DNA of 64,000 nt from an uncultured Bacteroidia bacterium (GTDB taxonomy: Bacteria > Bacteroidota > Bacteroidia > Bacteroidales > UBA932), in assembly GCA_902785785.1 (NCBI GenBank), contig CADAAA010000003.1, forward strand, positions 186,001 to 250,000, given 5' to 3'. Under the pieces are notes generated by a model, which ran no database searches, was not told the DNA's origin, and was given only the letters and a program-made list of their open reading frames with translations. This document shows, piece after piece, positions 1 through 7,654 of the stretch. A program made the translations under genes and the position numbers. Each line of letters opens with the position of its first letter. Within the stretch, counting starts at the first letter, position 1.

Positions 1-809
1 TGGTTCGCTTTGCTTCCGGTGGTGTTGATCTCGCGGCCCATCTCCTGGATGATGAATCCGAGCTTCTTGCCGGGGAAGGGTTCTCCGTCGATGGTGTCCA
101 TGAAGTACTTGCAGTGCTGGCGCAGCCGGACCTTCTCCTCGTTGATGTCGAGTTTTTCAAGATAATATACCATCTCCTGCTCGAAACGCTCGGGGTCTAC
201 CTTGGCCTTGAGCTCCTCGAGGTTCTTCATGAGCCTGGTGCGGACCGCTTCGAGGCGCTCCGCCTCGTGGCTTTCGACCTCGTCGTACAGGCCGAGGATC
301 TTCTGCACGCGGGAGGTGACGTCTTTGTAGAGGGCTTCACCTTCCTTGACGCGGTAGGCGTCGATCGCGGCCAGGGCCTCGTCGACGGCTTTCTCCACGA
401 GCGGCCAGTTGGCGTCGGTGATGACATCCTGCTTCTTGGCGTCGATGACATCCGGCATGCGCAACAGCGTGGCCAGCAGGTAGTTGGGTTCGTGGAGGGG
501 GAGGTTGACGGCACCGATCTCGCTGCCGAGCGCCTGTATCTGCGAGAAATACTCCTTAGCGAGGGCGATGTTGACGGCCTTGGCGCCTTCGGAAGCATTG
601 GGCTCCCAGGTGAGGAACATGTCGATGGTTCCGCGCTGGAGCTTGTCGGCTATCTTTTTCCTCACGCCCATCTCCTTGTCCTTGGGGAGCAGGGAAGTCT
701 TGATGTTGATGTCGGCGTTCTTTCCGTTCACGGAGCGGAACTCCACCGTAAGCTTTCCGTTTTCAAGCAGGGCCTCGGACTTGCCGTAGCCGGTCATAGA
801 TCTTATCAT
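1..809 (-). CDS. yicC: YicC/YloC-family endoribonuclease, 3' end cut by window
   Basis: The reverse strand translates from 809 as MIRSMTGYGKSEA, the hallmark N-terminus of the YicC/YloC family of RNA-processing proteins. The C-terminal DUF1732 part is also visible (KLDINEEKVRLRQHCKYF, then GFIIQEMGREINTTGSKAN just before the window edge). About 269 codons are present against roughly 285-295 in the family, so some 20 residues lie outside. The ATG at 809 was chosen over the internal ATG at 797 because MIRSMT is the conserved start. A TATTTTTG -7 box sits 25 nt upstream. The gene is divergent from glnS. Family members are associated with RNA turnover; the cellular target here is not shown by the sequence. 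Confidence 0.9.
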   Translation of the reverse strand, partial: MIRSMTGYGKSEALLENGKLTVEFRSVNGKNADINIKTSLLPKDKEMGVRKKIADKLQRGTIDMFLTWEPNASEGAKAVNIALAKEYFSQIQALGSEIGAVNLPLHEPNYLLATLLRMPDVIDAKKQDVITDANWPLVEKAVDEALAAIDAYRVKEGEALYKDVTSRVQKILGLYDEVESHEAERLEAVRTRLMKNLEELKAKVDPERFEQEMVYYLEKLDINEEKVRLRQHCKYFMDTIDGEPFPGKKLGFIIQEMGREINTTGSKAN

Positions 810-833
810 GCCGAAATGTTGATTATATCCGTG

Positions 834-841
834 CAAAAATA
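834..841 (-). promoter_or_regulatory. -7 promoter box of yicC
   Basis: The reverse strand reads TATTTTTG, an exact match to the Bacteroidetes TAnnTTTG -7 element, 24 nt before the yicC start codon. I see no clear -33 TTTG at the usual spacing. Confidence 0.6.
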
Positions 842-854
842 CGAATATATTAAT

Positions 855-862
855 TAATTTTG
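855..862 (+). promoter_or_regulatory. -7 promoter box of glnS
   Basis: TAATTTTG matches TAnnTTTG and lies 24 nt before the glnS ATG at 887. It overlaps an in-frame TTG at 860, which argues against that upstream start. It is back to back with the yicC promoter. Confidence 0.6.
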
Positions 863-886
863 CATGTTTTTAGAATAAGAAGTCAT

Positions 887-2572
887 ATGGCCGATATCAA
901 CAAAACCGTAGAGAATGCCGCCGAGCCGCGCAAGCTCAACTTCCTCGAGGAGATCATCGAAAAGGACCTCGCAGAGGGCAAGTACGAAAGCATCCTCACG
1001 CGTTTCCCCCCGGAGCCGAACGGCTACCTCCACCTGGGCCACGCCAAGAGCCTTTGCATCAACTTTGGACTTGCCGAGAAATACGGCGGCAAGACCAATC
1101 TCCGCTACGACGACACCAACCCCACCAAGGAGGATACCGAGTACGTCGACGCCATCAAGGAGGACATCAAGTGGCTCGGATTCCAGTGGGAGAAGGAATG
1201 CTACGCTTCCGACTATTTCGACCAGCTCTATGAGTGGGCCGAGCAGATGATCATGAAGGGGCAGGCCTATGTCGACGACCAGACTCTGGAGGAGATGCGC
1301 GAGAACCGCGGCACCGTGGACAAGCCCGGTACCGACAGCCCCTGGCGCAACCGTTCCGTCGAGGAGAATCTCCGGCTGTTCCGCGAGATGAAGGCCGGCA
1401 AGTACGCCGACGGCGAGAAGGTGCTCCGCGCCAAGATCGACATGGCCCATCCGAACATGATGTTCCGCGACCCTATCCTGTACCGCATCAAGCATGCGCA
1501 CCATCACAGGACCGGTGACAAGTGGTGCATCTATCCGATGTACGACTACACCCACGGTCAGTGCGACTCCATCGAGCATATCACCCATTCCATCTGTACC
1601 CTCGAGTTCGACGTCCACAGGCCCCTGTACGACTGGTTCATCGAGACGCTCGGCATCTATCCGAGCCATCAGTACGAGTTCGCGAGGCTGAACCTCACCT
1701 ATACCCTCATGAGCAAGCGCAAGCTCCTGGAGCTTGTGCAGAAGGGATTCGTCTCGGGCTGGGACGATCCGCGCATGCCTACGCTGTGCGGCGTCCGCCG
1801 CCGCGGATACACGCCCGAGGCGCTCAAGATGTTCTGCGACAAGATCGGCGTCAGCAAGCGCGACCAGCTCATGGACATCCAGTTGCTGGAGTGGTGCGTC
1901 CGTCAGGACCTCAACGCCCGTTCCAACCGCTACATGGTGGTGTCGGACGATCCCATCAAGGTCACGCTGACCAACTGGGAGCCGGGCAAGGTCGAATGGT
2001 TCGACTGCCCGCTCAATCCGGCCGAGCCGGAGGGAGCCACCCGTAGGGTGCCGTTCACCGGCGAGCTGCTCATCGACCGTGCCGACTTCATGGAGGACGC
2101 TCCGAAGAAGTATTTCCGGCTCAAGCCGGACGGAGAGGTGCGCCTCAAGTACACCTATATCATCAAGTGCAACGAAGTGGTGAAGGACGCGGACGGCAAG
2201 GTCGTCGAGCTCAAGTGCACCTACGACCCGTCCACGCGCCCCGGAGGCGGGGAGTGGCGTTCGGTCAAGGGCACCATCCATTGGGTGTCGGCAGCCCATG
2301 CCCGCGAGGTGGAGCTCCGCCTGTACGACCTTCTCTTCACGCTGGCCGACATGAGCCAGGTGCCGGAGGACAAGGACTACAAGGATTTCCTCAATCCCGA
2401 GTCGCTCGTCGTATCCAAGGGATACGCCGAACCCGCCCTGCTTGAGGACGGGTCCGGGATCGCCGTTCAGTTCGAACGCGTAGGTTATTTCTTCAAGGAT
2501 CCAGACAGTACGCCGGAAAAGCCGGTCTACAACAAGACCACGGCGCTGAAGGATTCGTTCAAGATCCAGTAA
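887..2572 (+). CDS. glnS: Glutaminyl-tRNA synthetase
   Basis: Class I aminoacyl-tRNA synthetase that charges tRNA-Gln in the cytoplasm. The HIGH-type motif is PPEPNGYLHLGH at residues 41-52 and the KMSKS-type motif is LMSKRKL around residue 275. The C-terminal half carries the beta-barrel anticodon-binding domains. At 561 residues it is full length (E. coli 554). I chose the ATG at 887 (MADINKTVENAAEPRKLNF) because the -7 box at 855-862 overlaps the earlier in-frame TTG. The gene ends 5 nt before the convergent ROK gene. A GlnRS implies direct charging of tRNA-Gln rather than sole dependence on the amidotransferase route. Confidence 0.97.
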   Translation: MADINKTVENAAEPRKLNFLEEIIEKDLAEGKYESILTRFPPEPNGYLHLGHAKSLCINFGLAEKYGGKTNLRYDDTNPTKEDTEYVDAIKEDIKWLGFQWEKECYASDYFDQLYEWAEQMIMKGQAYVDDQTLEEMRENRGTVDKPGTDSPWRNRSVEENLRLFREMKAGKYADGEKVLRAKIDMAHPNMMFRDPILYRIKHAHHHRTGDKWCIYPMYDYTHGQCDSIEHITHSICTLEFDVHRPLYDWFIETLGIYPSHQYEFARLNLTYTLMSKRKLLELVQKGFVSGWDDPRMPTLCGVRRRGYTPEALKMFCDKIGVSKRDQLMDIQLLEWCVRQDLNARSNRYMVVSDDPIKVTLTNWEPGKVEWFDCPLNPAEPEGATRRVPFTGELLIDRADFMEDAPKKYFRLKPDGEVRLKYTYIIKCNEVVKDADGKVVELKCTYDPSTRPGGGEWRSVKGTIHWVSAAHAREVELRLYDLLFTLADMSQVPEDKDYKDFLNPESLVVSKGYAEPALLEDGSGIAVQFERVGYFFKDPDSTPEKPVYNKTTALKDSFKIQ

Positions 2573-2577
2573 TACCG

Positions 2578-3780
2578 CTAGAGCGGAAGCCCCAGGAGCT
2601 TGCTCCTGGACAGAAGGCAGTCTCCTATCGAGGCTGCCTTTCTTCCCAATTGTGAAAAGCGGATGGTGGTGTCGCTGCTCACCCTGTTGAGGGAGAGCTT
2701 GTTGACGGCGGTCTTGATGGGATACATGAGGTAGTCGCCTCCGACGATGAGACGGCCTCCCACGACCACCAGGCCGGGATTGAAGATATTGATGATGCCG
2801 GCGATGCCGCGGCCGAGCGCGTCGCCGATGTCACCGATGCCGTCGATGGCGAGGACGTCCTCGTCCTCCACGGCCTTGAGGATCTCGTCGAGCGTCACGT
2901 CGCCGCGCTCGGCGAATATCTTGGACAGGGATGAGGTCTGGCCCTTGCTCAGCCTCTCGATGATCATCCTGTGCAGGGCCGATCCGGAAGCGCCGGTCTC
3001 AAGGCAGCCTTTCTTGCCGCAGCGGCAGATGAGGTCGTTGTCGAGTATGGGGAAGTGGCCGATCTCGCCGGAGAATCCTGACTTACCGTAGTAGAGCCTT
3101 CCGTCCAGGATCATTCCCATGCCGAGACCCCAGCTGAGGTTGACGAAGATGAAGTTCTTCTCGTCCTTGACGCAGGTGAGGTACTCGCCGTAGGCCATGG
3201 CCCTCGAGTCGTTCTCGATGCCGACGGGCACGTCCAGCTCGCGCTGGAAGAAGTCCTTGAGAGGGATGTCCTCAGTGACGAAATAGGTGAGACTGTAACC
3301 CTTCTCGGGGTTGACACGGCCGGACAGGCTGACGCCGACGCCGAGCACCTGGTTCCAGTCCCTGCCTGTGTGTACGAAGGAAGCACGTATCATCTGGCAG
3401 AGGGAGCGGAACGACTCCGGACTGTCCTCGAGCACGAACTCGATGTCCTGGATGAAGTCGATGAGCTCTCCCTTGAAGTCGCAGATGGCGATGTGGAAGT
3501 GCTGGCGTGCGATGTCCACGCCGACGAAGAAACCAGCGCCGGGATTGAGGCCGAAGATGGAGGGACGTCTTCCTCCTGAAGTGCCCTGTTTGCCGAGGTC
3601 CTGGAGGAATCCCTCATCGATGAGCTCGTTGATGAGTTTCGTGACCGTAGGCACGCTGGCATTGATCTTTGAGCTTAGGTCGGCAATGCTGTAGCTGCCG
3701 GATTCGATACAGAGTTTTATGATCTGCCGCTTGAGCGCGGCATTCTTGCTGTCTGTCTCGCTAAAGAAGTATTTGTTCAT
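2578..3780 (-). CDS. ROK-family transcriptional repressor (NagC/XylR type)
   Basis: A 400-residue protein with an N-terminal winged helix-turn-helix (about residues 14-70, containing SIADLSSKINASVPTVTKLI) followed by a ROK sugar-kinase-like domain starting at GFFVGVDIARQHFHIAICD. The ROK zinc motif CRCGKKGCLETGASG is present. This architecture is that of sugar-responsive repressors such as NagC and XylR. The start at 3780 (MNKYFFSETDSKNAALKRQI) is preferred over an upstream in-frame extension because the -7 box lies at 3804-3811. No sugar operon is adjacent, so the ligand and regulon cannot be read from context. Confidence 0.92.
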   Translation of the reverse strand: MNKYFFSETDSKNAALKRQIIKLCIESGSYSIADLSSKINASVPTVTKLINELIDEGFLQDLGKQGTSGGRRPSIFGLNPGAGFFVGVDIARQHFHIAICDFKGELIDFIQDIEFVLEDSPESFRSLCQMIRASFVHTGRDWNQVLGVGVSLSGRVNPEKGYSLTYFVTEDIPLKDFFQRELDVPVGIENDSRAMAYGEYLTCVKDEKNFIFVNLSWGLGMGMILDGRLYYGKSGFSGEIGHFPILDNDLICRCGKKGCLETGASGSALHRMIIERLSKGQTSSLSKIFAERGDVTLDEILKAVEDEDVLAIDGIGDIGDALGRGIAGIINIFNPGLVVVGGRLIVGGDYLMYPIKTAVNKLSLNRVSSDTTIRFSQLGRKAASIGDCLLSRSKLLGLPL

Positions 3781-3803
3781 AATTTTACTCCATGTTTGAT
3801 TTG

Positions 3804-3811
3804 CAAATTTA
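3804..3811 (-). promoter_or_regulatory. -7 promoter box of the ROK gene
   Basis: The reverse strand reads TAAATTTG, with a TTG at 3832-3830 eighteen nt further upstream, close to the Bacteroidetes TTTG-N19-TAnnTTTG arrangement. The start codon follows 23 nt downstream. Confidence 0.65.
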
Positions 3812-3903
3812 TAAAAATATTGTAAAATGCAAGGCTTTTGAATAAAATTTTTCACAACCATGTTTGAAATGAGGGGAACGTGTGGCATTTCCGGATAATT
3901 TGC

Positions 3904-3911
3904 TAACTTTG
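3904..3911 (+). promoter_or_regulatory. -7 promoter box of the HAMP-trkH operon
   Basis: TAACTTTG matches TAnnTTTG exactly and lies 22 nt before the ATG at 3934. It is divergent from the ROK promoter with about 90 nt between the two boxes. Confidence 0.65.
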
Positions 3912-3933
3912 TAAATTGATATACAAGGCTATT

Positions 3934-4776
3934 ATGTTTTTGGGCAAGATAAGAAACCGGCTTGCGACCTGGCGCTTGTCGCTGGCGGCCAAACTGACGC
4001 TGAGCCTCAGCGCCATCGCCGTCATCCTGGTCGTTTCCAGCATCATTTCGCTGATGGAGTATCGGCGTATGAGCTCATATGTCTCCGGCCTGATCGCTGA
4101 CAACATCAACTCCATCAACGTCGCTCAGAAGCTCTCCGAGGTGACCGACAAGTACAATCTCGACATCCTCTCGGTCATCGGCGACGAGCAGGCGCTGCTG
4201 CCTACCTTCAACCAGGAGGAGTTCGTGTCCCGCTGCGACAGCCTGAAGAAGAACCTCACTTCGGTCAGCCTGCTTCCCCTTGCCGATTCGGTCATGTACT
4301 CGTACGCCGCTTACATGCTCACCACCCTTGAGTTCGAGGACGTGCTCCTGTCGGATTTCATCGACTCGCGTACATGGTACTTCGACCGCCTTCAGCCTAA
4401 ATTCAACCGCCTCCGCGGTGACATCGACGCCCTGAGCGCAGGGATGTACAACGACCTCAAGAAGAATTCCGAGACGTTCGAGCGCGGCTTCTACCGCAGC
4501 ATCATCCCCGGCCTCGTGGCGGTCCTTGCGGGACTGATACTGGTGGTCCTGCTCCTCTTCTTCATCCTGGCATATTATGTCAGGCCCATCAACAAGATGC
4601 TTGCATCGCTGGGGGACTACCGTTCCTTCGGCAAGAAATACACATACAATTTCGAGGGAGACGACCAGCTCTCCGAGCTCAATGCCGGTATCTCCGACCT
4701 CGCCGGCGAGAACCAGCAGCTCCGCAAACGTCTGACCGCCCTCAGGAACAGCACTATCAATCAGGATGAACGTTAA
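3934..4776 (+). CDS. Membrane protein with periplasmic sensor domain and terminal HAMP-like segment
   Basis: A 280-residue protein. A basic N-terminus leads into a transmembrane helix (about residues 20-42, LSAIAVILVVSSIISL). A mostly helical periplasmic region of about 150 residues follows, then a second transmembrane helix (about 190-218, LVAVLAGLILVVLLLFFILAYYV), a HAMP-like start RPINKML and a short coiled coil (ENQQLRKRL). The topology matches the four-helix-bundle sensors of chemoreceptors and kinases, but no kinase, cyclase or signalling domain follows. The reading frame overlaps trkH by 11 nt, so the two are probably translationally coupled. A role in sensing or in modulating TrkH is inference from context only. 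Confidence 0.75.
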   Translation: MFLGKIRNRLATWRLSLAAKLTLSLSAIAVILVVSSIISLMEYRRMSSYVSGLIADNINSINVAQKLSEVTDKYNLDILSVIGDEQALLPTFNQEEFVSRCDSLKKNLTSVSLLPLADSVMYSYAAYMLTTLEFEDVLLSDFIDSRTWYFDRLQPKFNRLRGDIDALSAGMYNDLKKNSETFERGFYRSIIPGLVAVLAGLILVVLLLFFILAYYVRPINKMLASLGDYRSFGKKYTYNFEGDDQLSELNAGISDLAGENQQLRKRLTALRNSTINQDER

Positions 4777-6220
4777 GGCGATAAGCAGGAATGTGGGCTA
4801 TGCGCTCCTTGTGAGCGCGCTCTTCATGTTGCTGTCGGTCCTTGTATCGGTGGCGAACGGCAATGACAGCGCCCTTGCAGCGCTGCTCATCTCCTTCGTC
4901 ATCACCTTCACGGTGGGTATATTCCCGTTCATCTTTGTACGTCGCACTTCCGTGATTTCCCTTCAGGACGGATACATGATCATCGTCCTGTCGTGGCTGC
5001 TGTCGTTCCTCTTCGGAATGCTGCCGTACGCCCTCTGGGGCGGTCCTTTCACGGTGACCAACGCCTGGTTCGAGAGTGTCTCCGGCTTTACCACCACGGG
5101 CGCGACCATCCTCGACGACATCGAGTCTCTGCCCAACTCCCTTCTTTTCTGGCGCAGCGCAACGCACTTCATCGGAGGCTTGGGAGTAGTGGTGTTCCTG
5201 CTGCTCATCATCCCTTCATCCAGTCCTATACGCCTCAGGCTCACCAATATGGAGTTGTCTTCGTTGTCCAAGGACAGTTATAATGTCCGGGCCAACAAGA
5301 TAGTGATAGTCTTCGCGACCGTATATCTGGGGCTGTTCGCCGCGGCGTTCCTGCTGTACATGCTGGCGGGCATGTCGCCGCTGGATGCCATCAACCATGC
5401 TTTCAGCGTCTGCGCGGCAGGTGGATTCAGTTCGAAGAACCTTTCCATCGCGGCGTTTGACTCGCGTGTCATAGAGGGCCTGACGATGATATTCATGTAT
5501 CTGGCTTCGATCCATTTCGGACTGGTGTACATGGCTTTTGCGACACGCTCCTTCAAGCCTCTCAACAACCCCATCCTGAAGTTCTACACCTTCGGCCTGC
5601 TGCTGTTCACGGTCCTTCTGGCCCTGATCCTCAAGCCGGGAGGTTACGAGGCTACTTGGGGTGACGCCCTGTGGCACAGCGCCTTCCAGGTGCTCTGCAT
5701 CGGCTCCAGTACCGGCTTCGCCATAGTCGACAACGCTTCCTGGCCTCTGTCAGCCGGTGTCATCACCCTGTTCATCGGGATCATCGGCGGTATGGCCGGG
5801 TCGACTGCCGGCGGCATCAAGTCCGACCGATTCGTGATGCTGATCAAGACCATCGCACGCCAGGTACGCCTGGCCCTTCATCCGTCCGAAGTCAGCAGCA
5901 TACGCATAGGCAAGAGCACTGTCCGCGAGGAAGACCTGATGCCCCAGCTGCTCTATGTGTCTCTCTTCACCATCCTGTTGGCGCTGTCGGTCTTCCTGAG
6001 CCTGCTGTACGGTGTCAATACCCACAGCGCCTTCGCTGCATCCGTCAGTACGCTGACCAATGTAGGCCCCGCCCTCGAGGAGCTCGGCACGATGGGCAGT
6101 TACAACAGCGTGCCCGATGCCGCGAAGATCCTCTATTCTATGAACATGTTCTTCGGCCGCATAGAGATCTATCCAGTGCTGGCCGTGATCTCCATGTTGT
6201 TCACCTGGAGAAAGAGGTGA
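4766..6220 (+). CDS. trkH: Trk-type potassium uptake protein TrkH
   Basis: Inner-membrane K+ translocation subunit of 484 residues, rich in hydrophobic helices. The four pore-loop repeats of the Trk/Ktr/HKT family are recognisable: SVSGFTTTGAT (about residue 107), AAGGFSSKN (about 217), GSSTGFA (about 313) and TNVGPA (about 431). The gene overlaps the preceding HAMP-type gene by 11 nt and the following helicase gene by 1 nt (stop TGA and start ATG share an A at 6220). No trkA regulatory subunit is present beside it, although trkA and trkH are often neighbours in Bacteroidales; it may lie elsewhere. Confidence 0.95.
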   Translation: MNVKAISRNVGYALLVSALFMLLSVLVSVANGNDSALAALLISFVITFTVGIFPFIFVRRTSVISLQDGYMIIVLSWLLSFLFGMLPYALWGGPFTVTNAWFESVSGFTTTGATILDDIESLPNSLLFWRSATHFIGGLGVVVFLLLIIPSSSPIRLRLTNMELSSLSKDSYNVRANKIVIVFATVYLGLFAAAFLLYMLAGMSPLDAINHAFSVCAAGGFSSKNLSIAAFDSRVIEGLTMIFMYLASIHFGLVYMAFATRSFKPLNNPILKFYTFGLLLFTVLLALILKPGGYEATWGDALWHSAFQVLCIGSSTGFAIVDNASWPLSAGVITLFIGIIGGMAGSTAGGIKSDRFVMLIKTIARQVRLALHPSEVSSIRIGKSTVREEDLMPQLLYVSLFTILLALSVFLSLLYGVNTHSAFAASVSTLTNVGPALEELGTMGSYNSVPDAAKILYSMNMFFGRIEIYPVLAVISMLFTWRKR

Positions 6221-7653
6221 TGGACCGGGGGACATTCCTATACCGGGACTTCCTGTCTCACCTTGACTACGAGCCGACTTCCTGCCAGGACAGGATGCTC
6301 CGCGACGTCGGGGAGTTCGTTACTTCCGACGATGCGGACATACTTGTCGTGAACGGCTATGCCGGAACGGGCAAGACCACCGCGCTCGCGGCTGTCATCG
6401 CGTCCCTGACGGGCATGCACGTCCCGTGCGTGCTCCTTGCCCCTACGGGCCGCGCCGCGAAGGTCCTGTCGTCGTATGCCCATCGCCCTGCATTTACAGT
6501 CCACAAGCATATCTACCGGCAGAAATCCGTCGGAAGCGACGGTTTCGGCCAGTTTTCCCTCTCGCCGAACAAGGCGAAGGATACACTGTTCGTCGTGGAC
6601 GAGGTGTCTCTGGTCGGCATCGAGGAGATGCAGCGGCAGTCCTCTACAGCGTTCGGAACAGGCAACTTGCTGGAAGACCTCATCCGCTTCGTCCGCTCAG
6701 GTGTGGACTGCCGGCTGATACTGGTCGGCGATGCCGCCCAGCTGCCCCCCGTGGGGCTGGACTGCAGTCCGGCGCTCTCGAAGGAATACATGGAGGGTTT
6801 CGGCGGTGTCCGTTTCTCCGAGCTTACCACGGTCGTGCGTCAGGCGCAGGAGTCCGGCATCCTACGCAACGCCACGATGCTGCGGGAGCGGATATCGTCC
6901 GGTTCCGGCGATGAGATCTTCGAAGACCTCAAGCTCGATATCCGCGGTTTCGACGATGTGGAGAGGCTTTCCGGGGGCGAATTGATAGAGAAGATTTCCG
7001 ATGCTTACGGACGCTACGGCGAGGATGATACCGTCATCCTTTGCCGTTCGAACAAGCGCGCCATACGCTACAACCTCGGCATCCGCGCCACCGTCCTTTT
7101 CAAGGAGGAAAGGCTTGTCAAGGGCGACAAGCTCATGATAGTCAAGAACTGCTACCAGTTCCTCGAGGATGTCGAAGAGCTGGACTATATAGCCAACGGA
7201 GACATCGCCCGGCTGGAGAGCATCAAGCATTTCGAGGAACGCTACGGCCTGCATTTCGCCGACGCGGTGCTTTCCTTCCCGGACTACGGGGATATCGAAG
7301 TGACCGCCAAGCTCTGCCTCGACACTCTTGAGTCGGAGTCCGCTTCGCTGACATACGAGCAGCAGAATGCGCTATACAATGGCGTCAGCGCCGATTATGC
7401 CGACAGGGGGAGCAAGAAGAAGATATGGGAGGCGGTGCGTGAGGACAGGTATTTCAACGCCCTGCAGGTCAAGCATGCGGAGGCGATCACCTGTCACAAG
7501 TCCCAGGGCGGCCAGTGGCGCTGTGTCTTCATCGACTGTCCGTTCTGGCAGGAGGGGCAGACCCTCGACGATCTGAAATGGTTGTACACCGCGCTTACGC
7601 GAGCGGTGGAAAAAGTATATCTGGTCAATTTCAAGGACCGTTTCTTTGAATGA
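6220..7653 (+). CDS. RecD-like ATP-dependent DNA helicase (superfamily 1)
   Basis: A 477-residue SF1 helicase. Walker A is GYAGTGKTT (residues 46-54), Walker B is LFVVDEVSLVG, motif III is LVGDAAQLPPV, and the C-terminal UvrD_C_2 signature is ITCHKSQGGQW followed by WLYTALTRAVEKVYLVN. It is close in size to the short RecD-like helicases common in Bacteroidetes and lacks the N-terminal extension of RecD2. I chose the ATG at 6220, which overlaps the trkH stop in a TGATG arrangement; the open frame extends upstream inside trkH but no homology starts there. It probably acts in DNA repair or recombination. Confidence 0.9.
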   Translation: MDRGTFLYRDFLSHLDYEPTSCQDRMLRDVGEFVTSDDADILVVNGYAGTGKTTALAAVIASLTGMHVPCVLLAPTGRAAKVLSSYAHRPAFTVHKHIYRQKSVGSDGFGQFSLSPNKAKDTLFVVDEVSLVGIEEMQRQSSTAFGTGNLLEDLIRFVRSGVDCRLILVGDAAQLPPVGLDCSPALSKEYMEGFGGVRFSELTTVVRQAQESGILRNATMLRERISSGSGDEIFEDLKLDIRGFDDVERLSGGELIEKISDAYGRYGEDDTVILCRSNKRAIRYNLGIRATVLFKEERLVKGDKLMIVKNCYQFLEDVEELDYIANGDIARLESIKHFEERYGLHFADAVLSFPDYGDIEVTAKLCLDTLESESASLTYEQQNALYNGVSADYADRGSKKKIWEAVREDRYFNALQVKHAEAITCHKSQGGQWRCVFIDCPFWQEGQTLDDLKWLYTALTRAVEKVYLVNFKDRFFE

Positions 7654-7654
7654 T

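Noticed and set aside
854-2299. Long open frame antisense to glnS
   Set aside because: It is a mirror of glnS in GC-rich sequence; the forward frame has clear synthetase motifs. The same holds for long antisense frames at 8468-9721, 19527-21179, 22297-23634, 25202-26092 and 48082-49704.
3916-4776. Sensor histidine kinase or chemoreceptor
   Set aside because: The protein ends just after the HAMP-like segment; no H-box, ATPase or MCP signalling domain follows in any frame before trkH.
5671-6219. N-terminal extension of the RecD-like helicase through trkH
   Set aside because: The residues before the ATG at 6220 are low-complexity out-of-frame trkH translation, and the TGATG overlap is a normal coupled start.
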